Assembly: GCA_947561585.1 (NCBI GenBank)
Contig: CANNZV010000341.1
Span: forward strand, 1-64,000
DNA length: 64,000 bases
Direction of reading: 5' to 3'
Source of the DNA: Caprella mutica
Taxonomy: Eukaryota; Arthropoda; Malacostraca; Amphipoda; Caprellidae
Shown piece after piece: positions 47,186 through 59,763 of the stretch (within the stretch, counting starts at the first letter, position 1; each line of letters starts with the position of its first letter). The notes beneath the pieces are model-generated. The model was not told where the DNA came from and made no database searches. It saw only the letters and a program-made list of their open reading frames with translations. Made by a program: the position numbers and the translations under genes.

Positions 47186-50100
47186 TTAGTGTGATCGGCA
47201 AAGTGGTTTCTCACACAGAGTGTACATTCTCTCAACACAGCTATCAGCTTTTGACAACGAAGAGTTTTCGGAAGATCTAAGATATGCACAAGTTTTAAAC
47301 CTCCCGGAATCGAAGAGGTTACCAATCTGAAAAATAATCATCAATTTCAGTAATTTACAAACACAAACTAGTACTACATTATGTGACTGAAGTGAAACTG
47401 TGATAATAATTACCTTCTTGCCACTGTGATTTATCCATTCAGTTTCAACTGAAATCCCTGTCCAAGCAGGAAACTTTGAATTGAAATAATCTAGGGACGA
47501 AGAAAAGAATGATAATAAAATGTAATACACAGAAAAATATCGCGATAACTTTCGAGGATGATGTTACCAAAATTCTTAGCATCACGGAGGAAGAAAATAA
47601 TCTCATCAACAGAGCTGAAGCTAATGGATTTGCTTAGGTTTTCTCTGCAGAATGTCTGAGCTTCAAACCAGTCCATTTGCGAAGTGGATGCAAGAACACA
47701 CTTGTCACCAACCAGAGAGTATGGAGTGGTGCATTCTTCGGGCTTTTGGCACTGAGTCGGCGCAAATTCTAGGAACATACGAAGATAGTTTTTCTAGTGT
47801 ATCAAATTAGTACGCTATATCATTCAAATCATCAAATAGTATGCCAAAATTTCCTACAAAATGACAACAATATAATGCTCTGTGAAGCCATTCTTTATAC
47901 TTTGCACTGGCATATTCTTATAATGGAATATAGCATTTTCATGGCTTTCAAATGTTTATTAAAGAAAATCCCTTTTTAATTTAGCAGGTTTGTAAATCTT
48001 TTAAATATGTAAATATTTATACATGAAACAAAATTGCTACTTTTGAATCGATAGATATAAGCACAATTTTCTCTTCATATGTTAACTAATCATTGTTAAC
48101 TAAACTTCTCTAACTCGATATCAATTTAGTAAATTTGATGTAAAAATAGCCAAACCTTCATATTCTTCACCGCAGTTTTCCTCATCACTCCCGAACATAC
48201 AGTTAGGAACACCATCACAAATCTGATAACGGGGTATGCATTTCTTGTCTTCTTTACACAGCGCTGGATCTTCAATTTTGCATACAGCTGAAAATGATAT
48301 TTTATATCTGAATTGTATTTAGATTAAACTTCAATTGAAGTAAAGTACGTAGGCTAATCAGTGTTTCATAAATAGAATTGCTCATTTAGAGGTTTTCAGC
48401 ATATTTTCAGTGGTTATCGGAACTCTCATAAATATTTTATAAATTTTTACTTACAAACATCAAAAAATTTCCATTTGACTCCCCCATTCTTTCTTCTAAC
48501 TTCACAGCTGTAGTTTCCAGCATGTTCATCCTTCATATAACTTATATAAAGGTACCTGGAAGACCCGTCTTGCTTCTGATGAGTATTTTCCCGGGGGTAT
48601 GAATCGTGAGGAATCCTTTGTATTTTCACCTGAATTAGTTTTATTTTAGTATGCAACACACTTAATAAATGTTCAACTTAATGAAATTCACCAAACCTCT
48701 TCGTCCGGTCCCAGATTTGAGACCTTGCACGATAGGGTATAGGATTTTCCTCTTTGAGCCGCGATAGTTGTTTGTACGTCTTCCAATTGTCCTTGCACTT
48801 CACCTTTTAGCAATTGAAAATATATTGATGATGATTAAGTATATACATACATATAGGTATATATATACTTTCAGAATCCGTGGACCGACAGTTGGGCCCG
48901 CCGACAATTGGGCCCAGGACAATTGGCCCCGGACAATTAGGCTCACGACAATTGGGCCCCAAGACAATTATACTAATTGCCCATTTTTTCAGATTTTACT
49001 GTATGAACTTAATTAAAGACCTTTGCCACTGTAATAACTAGGGTTGTGACACTATGCGTTTTGTATAAAAAATATAGTGTTGAGCATATTTAAAATGAAG
49101 AATATTCCTTAATTACATGAAAAAATATTCTCGTTATGACAAATAAATATTTTTTATTAGAACATATTCTTTTCATGAATAGATACTATTATTCTTTTAA
49201 ACTACAATAATTTTCTGTTCTGAGATAGGTCATGTAGACAACAAATTCCCTAGTTACAGTACAGTACTATATAGTGAACTCTATATAGTGAATATAAGAA
49301 TGAAGCTATTTTAGATGAAGAAATAATAGAAAATAAGAATGTAGGTATTTTAGACATGCCGAAATTATTGGAACATACAAATTGAATTAAATTTAATGTG
49401 ATTTTTTTAAGGCCTGATCAGTGTTCAATATTGAATAGTTTTATGAATTATTGTTACAAAATTTATTCTCATAATCTCATTTTATCCCAACAATTGTTCA
49501 AACAACTGTTCAATGTAACGTATAACCTTTAAAATTTATTTCTTATTTTTTTTTTACTAAATATTTGTATTTTTCAGACGATGTACACTACACATCAGAT
49601 CCATATGACATGATTCAAAATAATACGACTTATTTAAAAACTTCAAAGATTTTCATTACATTGAAACGTGAAATTAGCATGTAAATCATATTTCAAAGAT
49701 AATATTGTCACTGCCCTAGTAGGCTAGTAATAACAATGTAAAACTTCTTTATTGTGTCTTCTGTCCAATTTTTCTGGGCATAATTGTTTTGCGGGCCCAA
49801 TTGTCGGTGCACCGTCAGAATCAACGGGAAGGTTTGACTATGTGTAAAAATAACACCTGTCTTACTTATAAACCTATATAACTGTATTTTTTACAAGTTA
49901 CAAAATATATTTTACAAAATATATACTAAACTAATGTGTACCAAATTTCAAGTAAAAATATTGAATACATAAGAACAAATAAATACATTGGTATGCAAGA
50001 CATTGGCAACTGAGTGAGCTGAACTGTGATTGGGTGGAATGTGAACCAATCGCAGCTCGCGCATGTGTCTGTAATCCATAAGAATGTGGACAAATTCGTG

Positions 50101-53100
50101 TCCAAACTGAATTTCTACATTGCCATACGTCACCAAAGTACAAATATATCCATAATTTACGTGATTTACGATGATGTACGCTGATACATAAATTTTTTAA
50201 ACATTTAAAGACAAAAATATAATTGGTATTTATGTATGAACAAAGTCAAGAAAGGCCAGTAAATTTGAAGAATGACATGAAAGATATAAAGTAGTTTTAA
50301 AAAGATGTACCTAGAAAACACACGTATTATTAGAAATTACCAGAACTGTTTATGTGTGTATATTCAATAGGTGCCAACTATATCATGTATTATAGTTCAG
50401 ATTAATCTATCCAGCAAGTTTCATTTGTTCAACTTACAATCTTGCTCATCTCTTCCATTTTTGCAGTCTATTTTACCATCGCACTGATAGAAATAGTCGA
50501 CACACAGACTCTCAGAGCAGCTGAACATTCCATATAAAGCACAATATCCTCCAGAATAATTATATATATCCCTACTGTCTTCACACTCGTCGCAAAAACA
50601 TTCGTCAGCAGTGAAGCCGCATTTTCCTTCTTTCCCACAGCAAGGTGTAGCACCAAATGCATCGCAAGGCTTCTTCATTTTTCTCCAACTGTATCTCAAT
50701 TTAACCCCTTGTGGCCTATAGTTTATGGTTTCTCCACATGTACCATTAGTAGACCATGGAAGATGCTCAGTAGACTCTGGAAACAAAAAGAGAACAATTT
50801 TAATGTCGATGACAAATTACTCGAAAGCATCTGAGTGAAAGTTTAGACAATTTTTGTATAAGAAAATATCATAAAGGTGAATTTAACACAGTAATTTACT
50901 ATCATAGAATTGGAATTGAACCAGTAATTAATTAAGTAAATAATATAGTATTATTTCATAACACTGTATTTGTAATTTTACACGAATATTACTCATCGAT
51001 AAGTTTATTTTCTAGAATATTAGGGTAAATTTTCCTAAGTAAATGTGTCTTACCAAGGACACTTAATTCAATTTCCTTCTTATACTCATTTCCTTCATGA
51101 TTCATAGAACATATATACGTTCCCTCATCTTCTTCTCTCACTCCATCAATCACCAGATAGTGTACTTGCTTTTCGTTCTCATATCGAGAATAAAATCTGG
51201 TGTCGTTCGCAATAGATTTATTTTCTGATCGATTGGATGTTTTGTTCCAACTAACCTGCAATATAGAATTTATCATACATCAATCTTATCTCTATCATTT
51301 TTATTCTACATATTTCACTTGTGAATCGAATTTTTGATTAGGATATACTGTAATATCTAAAGTTGTATTGCTCCTCTTGGAAGAATTGCCAAACAAGATG
51401 ACACAGGGTATTTCAATTCTTTCACCGATGACTCCTCTAGCAACACTTGGCGATGAAAGTTCTGTAAAAATTCACATTGAATTTTATTTTGCGTTTCCCC
51501 GTTTTATGTTCGGATATAATTGAATTTATTTAAGAATAAATTGAACCTGTATAGTTTTTCCTGTAGTCAATACAAGATGAACATCGACAATAGGAAAGTG
51601 CATGACCACATTGTCCATTTGAGCCACAGCAGGGATTTAGGCCTTCTGCATCACACTCGGCAGGTTCTCCATTTATCAGGTGATCAGGTCCACAACGGTT
51701 TGACATGTCCCATTTCAAACCCTCAGTCGATTCTATTGATTTATAGTGAAGATTCAGTCTCCTATATATTAAAATTCATGACTGGACAATTGCTACCGGA
51801 CAACTGCCACTCTAATATATATAATCAGTCTCCTGAATTTTCACAGATGAAGTGGAAAGAATAAAAAAATAGTTGTATAAGGTTATGTTATTGGTCTGGT
51901 TGAGGGATCTGTGGTGGTATACAATTCACTGTTTCTTATTTTAAAATAACGGTGTTAATATTTACTATGGTAAGATAAATCAAACAAATAAATCAGTATG
52001 TAATACAGTATAGACTTCTCAATTACGGACAACTGATCAGGCCGAAAATTTTGTATTTAGTAAATAATGTACTAAGTGATATACGAACCAGGAAAAAACA
52101 GTATTGAAGTAAAAAATATATTGAATTTATAATTTTGACTTAATGTTAAGGAACTTCTCTTTCTTTTGTTGGAAACAACATTTCCATATCAGAGTCCATT
52201 ACATTAGGGTTAATATTATTGTAAACTATGATTGTGATCAATAAAAAGAAGGTAACAACAATTCTTTTAAACAAAAATCACAACTTTCCTAAATAAAATA
52301 TTCTGTATAAAATTTGTCCATGAATAAGGATTGTCCATAAATTTTGTTGCCATAATTGACGAGTCCTACTTTATGTTAAAATAATAAAAAATAGTATTTA
52401 TAGGCCTATGAATACATATCATTATGTATGTTCAGTATGTATGTACGTACTTACACACATGTTTTGTGCATCTATTATTGATAAAAGTGAATTTATATTA
52501 TCGATAAAAGTATATATAGGTGATATATTATATCTCCTATATTATATCATAGAAGTCTATATTATACCACATAAAGCATGGTTAAACGATAAGGATATTT
52601 ATGATAATGAGTCAGATAATAATTACTGGGGTGGCAGTTGTCCGGGTGGCGATTGTCAGATTAAAATCTTTTCTCAAAAAATTATTTCTAGTATGTTCGC
52701 TGAGATTTCTTAGTATCAGATGCTTACCTAGTACGGAAAGTGTAATATTTATTTCCCCAATATTTCCAGTGTCGAGCGTTATTTGACAAGAATAGTTGCC
52801 AGCATCATTTAGATCCAGTCTATTGACCACCAATGAATCACCACCATTTGACTTGTATTTTTTGTAAACTCTATCGCCTCTGTCACCCCACCGAATTTCT
52901 CTTCCGTTTGTCATGTTTCTCCACTTAGTTGAAAACTGAAAATATTTGATTAAAAATAATTCTATAAAATCACCAACATTAATTCTGAAAATATTTTGCA
53001 ATAGGTAATGGATTTTTGAAACCTTATGTATAAACTGATCATGATAGATCATTGTCTACTCTGAATTTAACTCTTAATGGGTTCGATTAATTGATTTGGT

Positions 53101-54765
53101 AGAGTTTAGACAACTTTATATCACTATGATAAAACAGTATTGGTTTTGGTCATCAGGAGATTTTCATCACTAGTATCTATCTATGAATGTGTGTATACTA
53201 GAATAGTCTTAAGTTTTTCCCTATCATTACAGGTTGAGATCGCGTAAAACTGATGAATTTTCGATTTCCAGTCATTCATCATTAGAATCACGATATTTTC
53301 GTCAAAGTCTTTTAGGCATTTCTCTATATATGAGTTAGATGATTCCATCCCAAGAAAACTTTAACTAAGATTACTAAAATAAACCTTCCTAACTATAGAG
53401 TTACTAATTACAAGTATAATTTTCATTAATTAGGAGAACTTTACATCAAATTTCAATTCCAAAATTTATCTTAATTTTCCAAATTTAATTGAAAAAAAGG
53501 AACTTTTTCTGAAAGTAAATTGATAATAACGAAGAAGTTGGACAATGGTCCAATTAGCACTAGATGTTAAAGTTGCGTAACAAGGACTATATATAGTGAC
53601 CACTTTGAAACACATACTGAGAAAAATAAACAACTCCAACTGATGCACCCAGGTGTTTCAAGTTCACCCATGGCATTGGCTCTAAAGCGAGACTCTTTGG
53701 TGCATCGAACAATAGTTTGAATGCACTGAAGTGCATCAGTTTGATGCATTTAGTGTATCAGCAATAATTTTGTTAAATTGAAGAGGAAATTATTTTCATC
53801 ATTTTGACAAATGAAAATTTGAGACAGTAAAGTGCATCGAACTGATGTACTTTCGAGCCTAAGTGCGTCCAAACTATAGCTTGATGCACTAAAATGTCTC
53901 GCTTTAGAGACAAAGCCATAGGTTGAACTCGAAATACCTTGGTGCATCAAAATTTCTCAGAGTGCAAGCAAGTAACGCGCAGTTCACTGCATTTTTTAAA
54001 CAAAAAAATTTTAGAGTGTTGAATCTTATTGCAGAAAAAAATATTTGGTTTTACTTTAGATATATAGTTATTCTACATTCTACATTTTTTTTTAACTGAG
54101 GACTAACTATATCATTCCAAGTAAAAATTTTAACGTCGCAGGGCAGGGTTAGAGGCTGTCCCACGATACCTCTGGCCACGGATGGATGAGTTGGATCCGG
54201 GTCAAATTTAAAACTTGACTCAGCAGCTGAAAATATTAGAATTAGATTAAGCAGCTAGAAGGATTTTTCGTGTTTTAGGCTTTTTAAACATTTTATAAGG
54301 TCAAAATGAAATAGAATTTGTTAACTGGAAATATAATAAGTGTTTATTACTACAACCTGGCGAGAACGCTTCGGCACTTGAAATTGAAAATAATATATTT
54401 TTTGCCGTTACCAGAATTGATATTTTGCATTCATATACCTCTATTTACTACAAAATCTATGACCAAAGTCAGGTTATTTGAATATTCGCAATAGATATTA
54501 TATTTTTAACCTACTAGTAATTACTCATCTTATCCGCATAGTACCTTGGGAATTGCTTAGTTATGAAATTGTAAATATGTAATTTGTTATACTGATCATT
54601 TAAAGTATAGAAATATATGGTAATCATTAATCATTATTCTATAAAGATAGGATTAAGTATATAACAGGCCTCTGATAATTTCAATACTGTATTACTATAT
54701 GTACTATTATTTACAGACTTACCTTGGATAAGCACCACAATTACTAAGGAGGCTGGAATGAGCAT
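47186..54765 (-). CDS. Gene D: secreted Ig/hevein-like/LDLa/CTLD protein, 690 aa, complete
   Basis: Thirteen exons in gene order: 54723-54765, 54108-54226, 52728-52935, 51547-51732, 51319-51461, 51054-51255, 50438-50776, 48697-48803, 48455-48629, 48156-48287, 47568-47768, 47414-47490, 47186-47326 (TAA). GT-AG introns; phases close exactly. The start ATG at 54765 follows a probable 3' splice site about 40 bp upstream and opens a short signal peptide (MLIPASLVIVVLIQ). Ig1 15-123 (LPC, FSTKWRN, AGNYSC); hevein-like 1 124-185 (RCGPDH, NPCCGSNGQCGH, CIDYRK); Ig2 186-300 (IPC, VSWNKT, GTYIC); hevein-like 2 plus LDLa 301-413 (TPCCGKEGKCGF, CDGKIDC); Ig3 414-507 (AGNYSC); LDLa2 508-551 (CDGVPNC, GSDEENC); CTLD 552-690 (ECTTPYSLVGDKC to YTLCEKPLCRSH). 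Three introns hold mobile elements. No membrane anchor; probably secreted. The CTLD lacks EPN/QPD and WND motifs. Confidence 0.9.
48879..49813. mobile_element. Foldback-like element in an intron of gene D
   Basis: The left array (48885-48970) has units ACAATTGGGCCCCGG. The right end has GCGGGCCCAATTGTCGGTGC. Termini are CGTGGACCG at the left and CGGTGCACC at the right, again of GGTnnnnGG type with one mutated base. TTCAGAATC (48870-48878) and GTCAGAATC (49814-49822) match at eight of nine positions, a 9-bp target duplication. The right array is reduced to about one unit. Confidence 0.8.
49814..50320. repeat. Dispersed repeat (copy 1), direct partner of 55049-55382
   Basis: It shares CAGAATCAACGG, AACTAATGTGTACCAAATTT, AAGACATTGGCAACTGAG, CTGTGATTGGGTGGA and AAAGTCAAGAAAGG with 55049-55382 in the same orientation. 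This copy has about 140 bp of additional sequence after GCAGCTCGCG. A foldback-like element abuts its left edge. Confidence 0.75.
51783..52659. mobile_element. Foldback-like element with short ACAATTGC ends, gene D intron
   Basis: The left end TGGACAATTGCTACCGGACA continues ACTGCCAC (51783-51812). The right end GGTGGCAGTTGTCCGGGTGG continues CGATTGTC (52630-52658). They are inverse, each about two 14- to 15-bp units. The interior is AT-rich. The terminal GGTnnnnGG motif is not clear, so family membership is tentative. Confidence 0.55.
53612..53972. mobile_element. Palindromic MITE in intron 2 of gene D
   Basis: About 80-bp inverse arms: ACTGAGAAAAATAAAC, CCAACTGATGCACC and CTCTAAAGCGAGAC on the left, against GTCTCGCTTTAGAGAC, GGTGCATCAAAATTTC and CTCAGAGTG on the right. 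TGCATC motifs recur throughout. The CACTSTGAGAAA-type end resembles the CACAGAGA MITEs. Confidence 0.75.
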
Positions 54766-55048
54766 TTCGAAAACTATCAATTGCGTTACAAATATAAAAT
54801 ATCTGAAACTTAAGTTAATTATCAATAGCATTAATTTTCATTACATTTTAATACAATATCGTTAAAAGTGCATAATTTCAATTATATTTGGTATTCTATT
54901 TGATAGTTAAAAATATGAATAATACTCTGGCTTCGAACTCATGCCTGATACTATATAATGAAGTATGTATTTCTTCAGCGCTCTTTACCGTTGTGAACAA
55001 TATCGAGAATGTTCTGCCCGTTTTTCATCCTCTTACTATTGAGTTTGA
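54766..55048. other. Upstream region of gene D
   Basis: A minus-strand TTATATAGTA at about 54948-54958 could be a TATA element, and a 3' splice site (TTTCAG) lies near 54804. Neither is as clear as in gene C, and the shared GACTGTTCA promoter context was not found. Confidence 0.3.
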
Positions 55049-55382
55049 CTGTCAGAATCAACGGTAGAGTTTGACTATGTATCAAAAAAATACATGTCTT
55101 ATTTATAAAGCTACTGTTCTGTATTTTTTACAAATTGTTTTAGTATATAGACTAAACTAATGTGTACCAAATTTCAAGTAAGAATATTGATCATATAAGG
55201 AGAAATAAATACACCAATATTTAAGACATTGGCAACTGAGAGACCAGAGCTGTGATTGGGTGGAGTGTGACCCAATCACAGCTCGCGATATTTATGTATG
55301 AAAAAGTCAAGAAAGGTCAGTAAATTTAAATGAATGACATGAAAGATATAAAGTAATTTAAAAAAAGATGTGCCTAGAAAAC
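55049..55382. repeat. Dispersed repeat (copy 2), direct partner of 49814-50320
   Basis: Same orientation and order as copy 1, without its internal extra segment. It ends at GCCTAGAAAAC, where a foldback-like element begins. Confidence 0.75.
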
Positions 55383-56441
55383 GGTGTCCGGAAAACTGCC
55401 AGGTGGAAAACTGCCGAAGCGGAAAACTGCCATGCAGAAAAATGCCAAGCAGAAAACAGACAGTCACTTACTGAATTTAATGACTTTAGTCAGCAATAAC
55501 ATCTTCATTTATAAAAATACGACGTTCGCTCCTAGTTAATGTATTCATTTTTACTTAGTATACAAAATAAAAACATTGTTAAATGTACATAAATTGATGA
55601 GAAAAATATATAAAATACATTATTATTTAAATATTACAGTAAAAAATCAAATACAAGATATAGATTAAAAAATATAACCTTCCTTAAAAAATACTAAGAG
55701 ATGAAACAAAGAAATTATTATATAAGGGACAGAGTGTAATTTCTTTGTTTACACTACGCATTTCTACATTATCAGTTCATAACGGGTTTAGTGTCTAATT
55801 ATTTCTTTTTTTGTTTATAATTTGAGAATTGAACAAGCCTTCAAGCTGAATTTTAACTTAATCTCATTATAAAACAAATTCGATCGATGTTTGTGAAATA
55901 TTTAGATATTCAACACAACATCTATGATTATCAAACTGCTATTACCTACCAAATTCTCTTTTAATAATACTTTTACATATAAATGAAATTTGTAAAAATG
56001 AAAGTGTTAATGATATGGAGAATAAAATTGTAAATGTAATTAATATTGAATATAGGTACATAAACGTGATTTAACATTCACTTAATTTATAATATACAAG
56101 ATATAAATTATAAATCTTATAAATATATAAAATCATGTAGGTATAGATATATGTACGTGTCTTAACAAATATGTTTAAAATGGTAATTATATTTTCTTTG
56201 TGTGTACTTAAGTTTGGCTTACTGTGTGTTTAATAAAGTAGCTTTGTTGAAATACTATTTTCCATTGAATATTAAGTAATCCAATATATATGTACTTTAG
56301 TTATAGCTGAAAAAAGAATGTTCCCGTTATCTCTTAACGAAGGGCTAACGCCGTTTTTTATGAATTAAAATTTTCTTAGAATGTGTTTATAACCAAATAA
56401 TGTTTCAGAAAAGTTTTCCGCCTCGCAGTTTTCCGTGCATT
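55383..56441. mobile_element. Foldback-like element, sister of 27762-29043
   Basis: The left end GGTGTCCGGAAAACTGCC leads into four units of GGAAAACTGCCAGGT type. The right end has AGTTTTCCGCCTCGCAG and AGTTTTCCGTGCAT. The interior is collinear with the element in pseudogene B (GACTTTAGTCA, ATTTTTACTTAGTATACA, GGCTAACGCCGT). No target duplication is recognisable. Confidence 0.75.
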
Positions 56442-57216
56442 AGGAGCCGATCGTGCTTCATTTTATTTATTATGGGAAAAAATACTAATATATGTTGATC
56501 GTGGGCGTGCCACCCCCACTTAGCAAATTCCCCCATTGGTGAATTTAAAAGGTTATAATTGTATTAATCACAACTCCTTTTTTTAACACTATTTTCTGTT
56601 TTGGAAGATAAGGTTAAGGTAGGCTTGTATGCTTCATTCACCATCACCTTTTCATTTTACGACATTATTTGACTGAAATTGTTTTAGAATACTCAAAAAA
56701 ATGTTCTACTACGTATCCATACACATAGTCATTTACTATTCAGTAATTGTCATCTTTATAATTTTACAATTTGAAGGCGGTCCTTATCTTATGCAACGTT
56801 GTCGAATCTCAAAATATTGACTGAAAACTCCACAGTTTTTGCCTCTAAGAATTAAAGTGACCTCGTTTATTTTCCCCGTGATAATACATAGAAATCTATG
56901 CAAGTGAAGTTGAAAAATAACACCCTTTTTAATCAAATTTCATAGTACTTCAAGCGACAGTTATACCTACCTTATTATTTCGTACATTTATATAAGAAAG
57001 TTATATAAATATCATAAAATTTTCATTAAAATTTTCCTTTGATAATAATCTGAGAATGTTTACCTTCATTAAGGTTTCTTTGAAATACTGTTAAAGAAAA
57101 CTTACAAAGTTTGATTCCTGAAGTAAACTAAATAATGTATCGTTACAACAACCACCGATCCGCATAGAGGAAACTTTTCAGTACATGTACTGGGCGTTGT
57201 ACGAGCCTTACCTGAA

Positions 57217-57489
57217 TACAGTAAAACTCCTGAGTTGTAATATTCTACGTTATGAAGCACTCGAGTAATGAAGGAATTGAATTATGAAATGCACCTTGAG
57301 TTATGAAGTGTGTTCCATGTTTAAGTTATAAAAAAATGATATGCGCCAAAACTTTCGTCCTAGTTATCCCTCAAAGACAATAGTTTTCTCCAAGATTTTA
57401 ATCATAGAAAACTATCAGTGCCCCTAAGATATGAAGTGGCTCTGAGTTATGAAGGAACCAATACTTCATATCTCAGGAGTTTCACTGTA
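57217..57489. mobile_element. pogo-like MITE with CAGTAAAACTCCTGAG ends
   Basis: TACAGTAAAACTCCTGAG (57217) and CTCAGGAGTTTCACTGTA (ending 57489) are inverse with TA at both edges. The interior repeats TATGAAG and GAGTTATGAA words. Typical of short pogo/Tigger-derived elements. Confidence 0.75.
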
Positions 57490-57606
57490 AGTATATGAAG
57501 GCTACCTTCAAAAACTCAACAAAGATGACAAGAGATAAATGACGATAACCTTGGAACTCTAAACATAAAGAGTTGTTATGTAGTTTGTTGTATCCTGTAG
57601 TTTGTT

Positions 57607-57848
57607 ATACAGGCAGCCCCGCTTTTATAACAGGACGACTTAAAGCGGAGTTGACCCTTAGCTTACTTACATCAGTTGTACTGAAAAATTACTTCAAAAG
57701 AAATTTATTTACATTGAAGGAATCATACAAAATATGGTACATAATATTAGTGTACCATGAAAACGTTCTTTGGTTTTTGTTAATAGAAAAAGAAATAATT
57801 GGAGTAAAAAAGCTATACATAAGCGGGGTTTCAATCCAACGGTTTCAT
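57607..57848. mobile_element. pogo-like fragment with CCCCGCTT ends
   Basis: ATACAGGCAGCCCCGCTTTT at the left and ACATAAGCGGGGTTTC near the right are inverse over a short core. Termini are worn and the call is tentative. Confidence 0.4.
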
Positions 57849-58544
57849 TAATAATAACGTATGTATCATCATCACGTAAAGGAGTCTTCTTGCACAGTCG
57901 AATACAAACATTACATATGATCTATATTGTTGTGACAATATGCATTTAAAATCATAGATCCCGAAAATATTATAGACGGATTTAATTAAAGACTATTGAA
58001 TCGTTCTAAAGCAGTGGTATATAGTTTTCGATACCATATCGTTTCATTTCGTCTATGATATTCTTATGAACCCTGGTGATCTATTAGCCAATAACGGTTG
58101 CCTAATGGTAACCTTTAGTTAGGTACAATTTCTAACACTACCCATTCACATTGAGCTTTCAATATTTCTATATCTAATATTATTGGTTTATAGTAAATAT
58201 TTAAGGAGATAATAATGTTATTAAAATAATTGAAGTGAGAAGTGAATTAAATATATAGGTACTAAATTTTGAATAATACTGCATCAGCTATTGCTTTTGT
58301 GACGTCATTCTTAGATTGCTTATTACAACTGTTTTGGTTTTAAAATTCATATTTATATGCTATGCTCAAACTGCTGGTTGTTATACGTATGTTATAACAG
58401 GTTCCCTTTGTATACTCATATATGAACATTCGTCTTATGTACATATCCAAATTGAAAAATTGTTTATAAATATTTATATATTTTATGTATTTTTCTTAGG
58501 AGTTACCTAAGTATGTTCGGGTATTTGCTTTTAAAATATTAAAT

Positions 58545-58665
58545 GGTAGGCATTTCTCTCCCTCTCTCAGTACATTTCCTAATATTGCTTGGAATAATTA
58601 AACTAATCACAAAGTTTTTTAATGCTTAAGAAATGCTAGAGAGAGTACTGAGGTTCCTACCTAAT
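58545..58665. repeat. Short inverted repeat
   Basis: GGTAGGCATTTCTCTCCCTC with TCTCAGTAC is matched by AAATGCTAGAGAGAGTACTG followed by AGGTTCCTACC in inverse orientation. About 28-bp imperfect arms. No function assigned. Confidence 0.55.
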
Positions 58666-59004
58666 TGATTAAGCACAAGTAAGTCTCTTTCAAGTACGTA
58701 CTTTTTAACTGAGTAGTACTGTACTAGTCTAACTCTAGAGCTAAATGATGCTCTGACTTACAGGTTGAGACCCTATTCGCTCTGGTCATGGACTAAGAGC
58801 CATGATAGTTGCACTGGTTACAGACTTAATTTCTAGATCACACTGAGTGTACCTTTGGTTGGTAATTCACATTTATACTAATTCCTTGCTGCTAACTTCT
58901 GTCATATGATTTTAGATATAAAGTTTTAAAGACTTTACAAGTTACTGGCTATCTATAATTGTATTGAGCTGTTAGACTAGCAGGTAAAATTACACAGTTC
59001 CTCC

Positions 59005-59480
59005 TTAAAGAAAAAATTTACTGGTCATCAAACTATGATTTGAATCAATCTATTAGGTCAGTTGGTTGGACTATATAATCATATTTTAACGTGAGTAAAA
59101 CAATTACGTCATGGTGTGTCACCAAACACATTTAATTCAATTCTTTTTATGGATTGAATCAACTTACTGTGAGAATTAGAATTACCTTTTTTGGGAGTTT
59201 TAATGTATGTTTAAACAACTATGAAATAGTGTATTGTAGTAACTCACAATGACTGTTAATTCAATGTTTCTTGTACATAAATTAATTTACTATGTGAGTT
59301 GGGTCTACTTTTTGAAAGTTTATGTGTGAGTGAAAACGACTGTGTTTATGTAACTATAATGTCAATTTAACTCATTTTTAATAGTACCTGCAACTCATCA
59401 CGTAGGCAGGGGCAAAATCTAACCATGCAATTTAGTCAAAACAAATCATATATGATTTGATTCAACTAATCTAGTTACTG
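59005..59480. mobile_element. MITE with CACAGAGA-type ends (copy 3)
   Basis: Homologous to 15349-15834 throughout (GGTCATCAAACTATGATTTG, ATGGTGTGTCACCAAACA, GGATTGAATCAACTTACT, CAACTCATCACGTAGGCAGG). The ends are more worn than in copy 2. Confidence 0.7.
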
Positions 59481-59739
59481 CTAAAAATAACCAGTGGAGA
59501 ACTCTTGCTCTGAATTATCTGATTTTTCCTGTGAAGTGTGAATTAGAAATCTGAAGTAACCTATGCGTATATTTTCGATTTAATTAATCAAAATTGCAAT
59601 GTATATTTAATGAAACAAAGAAACACAACCGTTCTTGAACTGAGTTATTAGTTGACTGCACTAGCTGGCTTCGCACCAAGATATCATGCAATATAATTAT
59701 GGTAACGGAAGCAAACACTTATATTGGAGGCGGGAGTAT

Positions 59740-59763
59740 NNNNNNNNNNNNNNNNNNNNNNNN
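59740..59763. other. Assembly gap (24 N)
   Basis: A run of 24 undetermined bases. Adjacent sequence should be treated as a possible join. Confidence 0.99.
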
